A stretch of DNA of 64,000 nucleotides from Lepidodermella squamata (Eukaryota > Gastrotricha): NCBI GenBank assembly GCA_047495785.1, contig JBLDXI010000010.1, positions 1,550,001-1,614,000 of the forward strand. The letters are read 5' to 3'. The notes under the pieces are model-generated. The model searched no databases and was not told where the DNA came from. It saw only the letters and a program-made list of their open reading frames with translations. How positions within the stretch are numbered: position 1 is the first letter of the stretch; each line of letters begins with the position of its first letter. A program made the position numbers and the translations under genes. This document shows positions 46,337-55,211 of the stretch, one piece after another.

Positions 46337-47675
46337 ATGGCTGGTCGGTTTTTACTCATTTTAGTAATAGCCTCGAGCTCCGGGGAGAGCTTCAACATCA
46401 CCAGCCACGAAGTAGAGGTTCCACTCGTGGAGACCAATCACTTCACCGGACTGGTTATGGACGAGTTGGAACAGACCTTCTACTCAACCTCCTGTCCTAT
46501 GGCTAGATCTCGAAATCTGCCTTTAGAACTCGTGATCCGAGGTGAGGAGCATTTACTGCCTATCAAAGTCAAATATCTCATTCACGTCGGGCGAATAACT
46601 GAGATAAACGACCTCTCTCAGAGGTGAGTGACCACTTATTCAATGGTTGATGATCTTCTTACTTAATATTTCCAGTCTCACCATGTTCGCCCGAGTCAAA
46701 GTTGTCTGGGATATGCCAGCGATAGGTTGCCACCCGCTGCCTCGCCATAAGGTTCAAGATCTGGGCGGAAATTACCATTCAATTCCTATTTTTCAAAGCT
46801 CGCCTCGAAATTCGTGGTACCCAAGCGCAAGACACATCAATGCTATTCGCTACCAAAATTGGCCGCTGGAAAGCGGTTCAGACCTGTATTTCGCGCAGTG
46901 GATTGGAGCAAAATTAGGCATCAAAATGAACGATGACAACAAGCGATTGCATACGCACGGCAGGATCACAGGGGCTATCATCAACTTCCAGCTTGTTGAA
47001 ACACACTGCGGCGGGTCGAACTTAGCCTACTTCCCTGTCGATAAGCTCACATGCTCCGTTGAGCTGATCATGTCAGAAATAGCTGACCGGGTGAATTTGA
47101 CCGAGGTCGCCTTCACTCTACGTAACGACATCATGAACCAAAATGACATCTGGGAGCTGAGGTCCTTTTCGAGCGAAAAATACCTTGCCACTGCCGACTA
47201 CGGCTACACGCATTGGATGATCAAGCTGAACTTATCTTTCCAACGCAGATGCTACTTTTTCATTGCCAACATATTCTTGCCGCTTTTCATTACTATATCT
47301 CTTCAGTTAGCCGCGTTCTTCATGAGCCCTAACCCTAGAAAGGCTGATCGGCCGATGTATTGCGTCACTGTTGATGTGTCCTTCGCTCTTCTGTTATCTC
47401 AGGTTGTAGCACAAGTCCCAAGAACCTCGGAAGTTATTCTCATTATTGGCGTGATTGGCTACAAAATGCTGATTTGCGTATTCGTTACAATCTACATGAT
47501 GATTGCCAGTCTCATAGCTGTAACGAAATGGGGTCATACAACGCGCGATTTCTTTTGCTTTCGCATCACTAATATCCGCATCCTAGACTTCTGGGTCGGC
47601 TTTGGAACGATTGTCTCAGTTATTCTAGTTGATGGAATTGTTCTGGGGAAGATGTACCAAGAAGCTGTATATTGA
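46337..47675 (+). CDS. Array pLGIC G
   Basis: Exons 46337-46623 and 46676-47675, 428 aa, 52-bp intron at the shared site (LSQ|SLTMF). The ATG at 46337 opens the signal peptide MAGRFLLILVIASSSG; the frame upstream starts only with TTG. Extra Cys pair: SCPMARSRNLPLEL and WDMPAIGCH. Loop A is altered to WYPSARHINA. Cys-loop CGGSNLAYFPVDKLTC (14 between) has FPVD in place of FPFD. M2 DRPMYCVTVDVSFALLL: Asp at -1', Met at 2', and an Asp at 8' with Val instead of Leu at the 9' gate. Gene H shares the 8' Asp, so G and H form a subgroup. It is the first array gene right of the GPCR pair. Confidence 0.9.
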
Positions 47676-47921
47676 ACCTCCTATTTCAATGTGACTATTG
47701 TTGTAGATTAGGAGTTTTTGCGTACTAGTCATCAACACATCTCTCCAGACAAAAAAATTACACCTCATAAAGGCGATACATGTTTACACCATACTAATAA
47801 GTTCCTCAATATTACCGCTAATGTTAATAAAAGTGCTTCCGTTGTGCGTTAAACTCATATCCGTACGTAGTATGAGGCGGTTTTACACTCACTCTAGACA
47901 ATTTCCACTCTGTTCAACACT

Positions 47922-49181
47922 ATGATTGATACCATCATCAGAGGCCTGTTATTTTGCCTTCTCTTAGCCTTCTCGAATGGCAATGAAAGGGAAAATACTA
48001 GAAATTCAAAAGTACAAGGGATACTGTCAACTGAGGTTGAGGAATTCTTCTTCGCAATGTCATGCCCTTTGGCCCTCGCTCGATCCCTACCTCTAGAATT
48101 GTTCATGCGAGGAGATTTCCGAGATCTGCCTATACAAGTATCTCTTTCAACAGAGCTCTACAGAATCGGAGAGATTCGGGATCTTCAACGAAGGTAACCA
48201 AATCATTTCTCCTTTCATTTATCCTAAAAAGAGTTTTGAAGCATTTCGTTATCTTTTCCTAGTTTCTCGATAGTTGCCCGAGTGCAAGTGAGCTGGATAA
48301 TGCCATCATCCTGTCAGCCCTTGAGCGGCGAGGCTGTGAATAAATTCGGCTCACCCACTTTCATATCATTCGTCGTGAGTTCGCCTCAAAAAACGTGGTA
48401 CCCGAAATTCAAGCACACAAATGCCGTCCGAAGTCTCGACTGGGTAGCAGAACCATCCGCCAACCTTCGATACGCCCTCATCTTAAATCAGCCGATTCGA
48501 GGGACCATAGCAAGCGATCAAATGATTGAGACGACCTGCCATCACTCAAGATTAAGTCATTTCCCTTTCGATTGGCTTGACTGTAGTATCGAGCTGAGGG
48601 CTGAGGATCCGATCGGAACGTTCAAAATCACAGATATCGATTACATTGCGAGGAACCTTATCAACGAAACTGATATTTGGGATGTCAAAGCAGGCTCTAT
48701 AACTCATAGTTTCGGTACTGAGAACGATTTTAGCGTCGCTGTTTTCAATATTTCATTTCAACGTCGTCATTTTTTCTATATTGGCAGTATTTTTGTTCCG
48801 CTTTATGTAACAATCATCCTTCAGCTATCAGCCTTCATAATGGACCCGCATGCTAATAGGCCGTTTTACTGTATAACCGTCGATTTATCGTTCGCTGTTT
48901 TTCTATCGATGGTCACGTCGCAGATACCTAAAACTTCTGATGTTATTTACCTAATTGTTATTATTCAGTTCAAAATGTTTTTATGCGTGGTTATTACTAT
49001 TTATATGATGGTTTCCGGTCTTGTTGTAGCGACAAAATGGGGCGCTAAAACGCGAGTTATTTTCCGTTTTTTCGCGCTGACTAATTTGAGAATATTGGAC
49101 TTGGCCGTGTTCTCAACGGCCGTGTTGAGTCTATTCTGCGTAGACCTCATTTTTTTGCTGAAGATGAGTGGAGGCGTATGA
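47922..49181 (+). CDS. Array pLGIC H
   Basis: Exons 47922-48193 and 48263-49181, 396 aa; 69-bp intron at the shared site (LQR|SFSIV). Signal peptide MIDTIIRGLLFCLLLAFSNG. Extra Cys pair: SCPLALARSLPLEL and WIMPSSCQ. Loop A region WYPKFKHTNA. Cys-loop CHHSRLSHFPFDWLDC. M2 NRPFYCITVDLSFAVFL: Asn at -1', Phe at 2', Asp at 8', Leu at 9'. With G it is the only member having a charged residue in the middle of M2. Short M3-M4 linker (TKWGAKTRVIFRFFALTN) resembles that of G (TKWGHTTRDFFCFRITN), confirming kinship. Confidence 0.9.
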
Positions 49182-49476
49182 ATAAATTGATGTGTATAAT
49201 TTTTTGTCTGTTGTAACGATCGATTTTTGCCTCTCAACAAACGCGCCGCAACATTCTCATTAGCTATGATGAGTGGACAACGTAATGAAACGACGCCAGC
49301 GGCTCATCGCGGGTCTCTCGAGATAAGGGTGGTGGTGGTAATGCTTGTAAGACAGACAAAAACCGGCCACAAGTAATAAGGAAGATCGATAGGTGGTGGT
49401 ATTTTGGGATATTTTCGCCGCCGATACCCTCGATGTCAAAATTTAGCGATTCGCTATTCATAATACTTTGAGCATC

Positions 49477-50757
49477 ATGCGACTATTCAATGCTCCAATT
49501 CTTGATTCGACCATTCTTATACTGAATCTTGTCAATTTTTCGACTGTTAACGCTGGGGAACATGTGCTGGAGTCAGACGAAGAAATGCTGCTCGAAGTCT
49601 TCGCTAAGGAAGTCCTTTATGAAAAGTGTACCTTGGCAAGGTCGTTAGACATGCCCCTTGAACTCAAGTTACGACGTCATTTCAACTACCTCCCAATTCA
49701 AGCCGACCTCAAATTACACATTTACCGGTTCATAGACATTGATGACCTCCATGAAAGGTAATATAGCATATATCTAGTTGTAATCGAATTTCATCTTTCA
49801 TCTTTCAGCCTTCATCTCTATGTAAGGATGGAAATAACATGGGACATGCCTTTGAGTGACTGTGTATCGCTAGACCCTTACGAATTATTTGGAGATGAGT
49901 TTGGCAATATGACAAGTTACGTGCTCCAGCTTAACAAAGCCGATTCTTGGTACCCAATCCTTTTCCACATGACAGGCGTTCGGGATGACAGATTCTTCAA
50001 CAACTTAGTTCAGAGTGTTCAATTCACCGCGACTAACAACCCAGTAACAGGGTTCGTAGGCGGGACGGGAATTCTCGAGTTGAGCTGTGACGGTTTTCAG
50101 TTCTCCAGATTCCCTTTCGATAGGTTAGACTGCGACATGGAGTTGCAACTCGGCGATCAATCGGACCATGTCACGTTACGCAATGTCCTTTTCACATTGG
50201 AGCACGCCACCGAGCTGATAGGCGACGCCGATGTCTGGGAATTCGTAGCTGGGTCAAATTATCATTTTGTCAAAAAATTGGTCAGAAGTGGAAATTCGAC
50301 AATTCACGATGTTGCCTTTATGAAAATGTCCTTTCAACGGAAATCACGCTACTTTGTCGGGAGTATCTGCATGCCGATCGTGGTGTTAGCCGTGCTTCAA
50401 GTGTCTGCCCTCCTCATGCCTCCTGCTCACCCTGACCGAGCCATGTACTGCATGACAGTGGTACTCGCCTTCTCAGTAATGCTCGAAATGGTCTACTCAT
50501 CCATACCTCGTACTTCTCAGACCGTCTACCTCGTTATCATGATCCAGGCGTGTATTACAGTAGCAGCCGGTATTACAGTGTACTGTCTCAGTGCGGTTGC
50601 CCTGGCGCACGAGTTATGGGCGTCTAACACTGCCCTTTATATCAGAGGATATCGCGTAACAATGATTCGAATGATAGATTTTTCGATATTTTTTATTTCT
50701 TGTCTCATACTATTCGTAGTGGGCAGTATATGTTTTTCATTAATGTTAAATGCCTGA
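49477..50757 (+). CDS. Array pLGIC I
   Basis: Exons 49477-49757 and 49809-50757, 409 aa; 51-bp intron at the shared site (LHE|SLHLY). The ATG at 49477 is used because the longer frame begins with TTG; signal peptide region MRLFNAPILDSTILILNLVN. Extra Cys pair: KCTLARSLDMPLEL and WDMPLSDCV. Loop A region WYPILFHMTG lacks the usual Asn-Ala. Cys-loop CDGFQFSRFPFDRLDC. M2 DRAMYCMTVVLAFSVML: Asp -1', Met 2', Leu 9'. M3-M4 linker AHELWASNTALYIRGYRVT. Followed by 1.1 kb without genes. Confidence 0.9.
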
Positions 50758-51880
50758 TGATTTTTTCAAATTTTTTTGATACATTACCAACATTAGAGAA
50801 ATAAAAAATGATGGCGCAAAATAAAAATACTTAATTACCCTAATTCAGTTGACTGAGTGCCAATGAACCAAAGCAATATTAGTGCTTTTATCAAATGAAA
50901 AAGGGTGTTTTTCGAATTGGTTTTATTTAGCGCTCATATTATTATGCCATTGAGTATTTAAGTTATATAGTGGTATGCAGAGTTCATTCTAACATATATT
51001 TACCACAACGCACTAAGTAGATCAGAAGAAACACTGATGATTGGCGTAACTTTGACAGGTTATACTCCCGATTGTAGCAAAAATAGATCATCATCGATTT
51101 GAGGCTGTTTTTACCGAGTGCATAAGCAATTCACACATTTGGCTCTAAATTCGCCACTGTTTTCCCCACCTTTAATCCTTCTATCGATAAATTTGAGATA
51201 CACGATTGATGCGGCTATTTTTTGAATAGGAAGTATCAGCGATAATTTGCTACGTATTTACCTCACTAGTATTGATTCTATACAGGCTATGCGATCGTTT
51301 TTCAACAGGCCTAGAAGTAAACCGTTTTTCGACGTGTTACGTTGAAAGTAATGCGGTAACACGTATTTAGAGGCGCCATTCTCAAAACAGTACCGGGGCA
51401 CGATCTGCGTTGGTCTAAAGCAATTTTTGCTTATCTGGGTGAAGTAATATGAATTACTTTTTCAGAATAGAGACCGTCCGCAAGAAATGGAACAGTGGTT
51501 GCATAGTGCACAATCGATAAATAATCCATTGATAGTTTTTCTTTCGGGGGACTGTCTCAATTGTGAAATATTTCAACATTACGGCTATGCCTGAATTTTG
51601 CTGCTTCTTTCAATTTAGAGCAGGAATAAACTACTTAGCTGTATCAGTTGCATCAAAACGCCTCGTTAGTCTTGTGAAATTTGTAAATATTTCAGTGGGT
51701 CATTTCCTGATGCGCACGACTGAACACGCATTGGCTCTTCGCTCGCAAATTACACCCTTTTATTTAATTTGCGGCATCATTCAATTTGCTGTCTGATGAT
51801 CTGGAGGCATGTTCACAATTCAATATATATCCCATGTATTTTTCTAATGTTTCTTTCACGATTTTTCAAATTTTAGGAGA
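50758..51880. other. Intergenic between array genes I and J
   Basis: 1.1 kb. An AATAAAAAA run lies near 50799. No coding sequence or clear repeat is seen. A pyrimidine-rich 3' splice-like site (TTTTTCAAATTTTAG) ends at 51876, four bases before the ATG of J. Confidence 0.4.
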
Positions 51881-53176
51881 ATGGTTATATTTCTATTATT
51901 GCTGTATTTACGAATCATCCAGTTGATAAGTGGAGCTGGAACAGAAAATCTAACCAACTCAACGCCTCTGCTTAACGTTAAGCAGCCGAGAACTAAAACA
52001 ACATCACCATGGCCCGCGAAGCAAAAAGTTCAAAAAACGGATGAATACCTAGTCTTCGACAATCTGCAAGACGTGTTCTTCAACGTATTATGCCCACTGG
52101 CTAGGTCACGTGACCTGCCGCAAGAGCTCAAAGTTCGCCGGCGCTACACCGATCTACCAATCAACGCTTCGATAAAGCTTCACGTTTATCGATTCATTGA
52201 AATCAACGATATGGCTGAAAGTTTGACGCTTTACATTGGCCTGCAAATTGATTGGAGTCTGCCGAAAAATTCGTGCCAAGTCTTCGACGCCGAGGCAATT
52301 TACGGGCAGGAACATGCCGCTAATCACAGTTTGATCTTCCACAGAAACATCAATGATACCTGGTACCCGAAAGTCTATCACATGAACGCGAACCACGACA
52401 GTGAAGTTATCGATTCACTAGCGTCGAATGTCATGATGATCGCTAATGCTGACCCGGTTTTAATGGCAGTCTCAGTCACTGGGTTACTCGAGTCAGTTTG
52501 CGACGGTTTCCACTTCGCGAAATTTCCGTTCGATCGAATGGATTGCGAGATCAAATTCGAGCTTCATGACATAATTGAAGATCTAAGAATTCAAAGTATT
52601 GATTTCTCACTCGACGATCCGGTTGATTTGATTTCTGACGCTGATGTTTGGGATTTCATTCAAAACCCGGAGAATTGCTCGGCTGGTAACATAACCCGAT
52701 TTCGCCTAGGTGTTACCTTTGAAACGGCTACCTTCAAAATGTCCTTTCAACGGCGGTATCACTATTACCTTGGGAATATAGTGATACCTATTTTTCTATT
52801 GATTATCCTTCAATTAACGGCGTTATCACTGAATCCAGCCCTACCAGACCGTTCGACGTTCTGCATGACAGTAGTGCTGTCATTTTCTGTCTTAATGGGG
52901 CTAGTCTATTCGTCCATTCCACGAACCTCGGAAACAGTGTATCTTGTCATCATGGTTCAAGCGAAGACGATAGTTTCAGCGTTGATTACGGTTTACTCTT
53001 TAATAGCAACGACACTGGCTGATGCGAAATGGACGCGGCGATGCGTGACGATATTTTCAAAACCACTTTCTGTGTCGATCATTAGGCTGTTGGATCTGGC
53101 TGTTTTTCTAGCGTCTATGACCACGGTGGTCATCGTAGATATCTGCTGTGCTGTTTCAATGCTTCAACAAAATTGA
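51881..53176 (+). CDS. Array pLGIC J, intronless member
   Basis: A single open frame of 431 aa. Where every other complete array member has its phase-2 intron, this gene reads straight through (MAESLTLYIGL), with the AGT codon whole and no extra bases, so the intron was lost precisely. Signal peptide region MVIFLLLLYLRIIQLISGAG, then a Thr/Lys/Pro-rich insert of about 35 residues before the conserved LCPLARSRDLPQEL; partner Cys at WSLPKNSCQ. Loop A region WYPKVYHMNA. Cys-loop CDGFHFAKFPFDRMDC. M2 DRSTFCMTVVLSFS: Asp -1', Thr 2', Thr 6', Leu 9', the most nicotinic-like pore in the array and the best candidate for a plain cation channel. M3-M4 linker ADAKWTRRCVTIFSKPLS. Confidence 0.91.
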   Translation: MVIFLLLLYLRIIQLISGAGTENLTNSTPLLNVKQPRTKTTSPWPAKQKVQKTDEYLVFDNLQDVFFNVLCPLARSRDLPQELKVRRRYTDLPINASIKLHVYRFIEINDMAESLTLYIGLQIDWSLPKNSCQVFDAEAIYGQEHAANHSLIFHRNINDTWYPKVYHMNANHDSEVIDSLASNVMMIANADPVLMAVSVTGLLESVCDGFHFAKFPFDRMDCEIKFELHDIIEDLRIQSIDFSLDDPVDLISDADVWDFIQNPENCSAGNITRFRLGVTFETATFKMSFQRRYHYYLGNIVIPIFLLIILQLTALSLNPALPDRSTFCMTVVLSFSVLMGLVYSSIPRTSETVYLVIMVQAKTIVSALITVYSLIATTLADAKWTRRCVTIFSKPLSVSIIRLLDLAVFLASMTTVVIVDICCAVSMLQQN

Positions 53177-55211
53177 GGATGAATTCAGCCTAAATAGGAA
53201 GCAATATACCTGTCGAATGCTTTCTCGATGATTTGTTTGCTATTTTTCGTACTGAAAAAATAAAACTGGATAATTTCAGCTCGCGGCCTGGTTATTAAAT
53301 TGGGTTTCCGCTTATTAGTTGTTAAGAGTTTTTTTTGAAATTTTTCGATACAATCAATAGCTGAGCTAACTCATTATTATACAGAAACCGGTTCATTCGC
53401 ATATTTTTTATTTGTTTGTTGCGTTGTTTTTACTGATTGCTTTCGCACCTCTAAGTAGTATGCATTGAGGTCAGTGAATTCAATTTGTCCATAAATTTCA
53501 CGCTGAGACGAGCAGGATCAATGATTGTCTGACCATTGAGAAACATTATTTTTCACATAATTCATAACTCCATTCATCAAAGGTGTCACAACATTTTACA
53601 GTAGTTTTCTATCAACAATTTAATGAGGCTTTTACCAAAACTAGATTTTTCCTTGCTATCGAGCTAAAAATCTGTTGAATGCTATGGGAGTATCCTCTCA
53701 TTTTGCAATCGTAGCGGAACCGTGCACAATTAGGCCAAAATTCAATAAGGGCGCCATTCAAACGACTTGCTCGCATTTGCACTCGATTATAAGTGAAATA
53801 AGGAAGTTCTGTCTATGAATCTGTCACGAGTATACAAAATTGATGATCAAAAATGCTACATGATCTGCGACATTTGGGATTTAGATGACCGTGGCATCCG
53901 GTCAACTTCATGGTCTTTTTTCAGCCAAAATAGAGTTGTGTAATGTGACTGATTTCTCTCTATCAAACAAGGAAATTGAGCCACTGTGATTGATTGAGTG
54001 AGCGCTGTTTCTCAGGCCATAAATGAGAACGTCCGCATGAGAAGAACAAAAAAAACAAACAAAAGTGTTCTGACACAATGCTTTTTCGATCGCATTTGTT
54101 ATTACTTTCCATGCGGACGGTCTCACATCAAAAAAAACCATTGAGAATAAGCACCACTATCCCAGCTTTCTACTACTGCTACCTCTTCTCAAACCATATA
54201 TTGAATTCCAGAATTTTTTTGAAGAAGCAAGAGTTTTCGCCAGTCTCTTTTTGATTCTTCTGGCATCATGTCTCTATGCTTTCCAAATTATCCAGCGTTT
54301 CTGAGGTCCTAGATTTTTCCTGGTTCAATCTTCTCATAACGGGTTCTTTGCATCTGTAAACCAACAAATTCCGGCCTACAAGACAAAGTTATGAATTTCT
54401 AATTCATTTATTATGTTTTTTACATGCGACCCAGATAACACTGAGTATAGGCCACATAAAAAAAGATGCCGTTATAATTTATTGAATTTTTTTATGGCGG
54501 AATAACTAAGGACTAGTCACTAAGCCCGATGAGTATTAAATTTGATTTGCCTCACATATTTTATCATCACTAAATTTATCACGCCTTGCCCTTGCCAAAT
54601 TTTGCTATAGCGGGGCTCAGAACAGTTAGAACACTCTGCGTTGAGGTGCTTCCGGCCGGTCAGCAATAGGCCTATTACAACAATTATTTCTCTGCAGATA
54701 TGCGTTCGCCTGATACCTTATCCCCCGCTATAGTGAGATGGGATTACTTGCTCAAAGGAAAACTGTTATCAGCGTAATGTTTAACTCGTTACATCGTTAA
54801 CAACAAGGAAAAAAGCAAGCGTGCTCGCCATGCTAGATTAGTTTCAAGTCGGTAGCATTACTTGATCCGTGATATGCGCGATCAGTGTGTGTGTTTTTTC
54901 CTCGCCGGCCGTAATTTGCGTGCTCACAGGCGAGAAATCAATTGCAGTGTTATTGCTGGCTCGATTGAAGCTCGCTATACACCGCGTGAGAAACACGTAG
55001 TGGTTGCTTGGTGTTGCTGGTAGTGGCAGCGCAGCGCGATATGCATGTTTTCAACACGCTCTGCTAATTCGACGCGCGATCTTCTCTTTCTCTTCTTAGA
55101 GCTGGAATAATAATAACATTTTACGTAATAATAATAACTCAGCAACCGGTGCGCGGCTTATTACAACGAGACGCGCCTGCTGGTCTTCACTCAGTCGACC
55201 TTTCCCTCGCG
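53177..55211. other. Long intergenic stretch between array genes J and K
   Basis: About 2 kb with an AATAAAA signal for J near 53259. No gene, RNA or repeat could be recognised; the minus-strand frame 53908-54141 has no recognisable content. The last 300 bp are richer in GC and include repeated CGCGC, which may mark the promoter of K. Confidence 0.35.
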
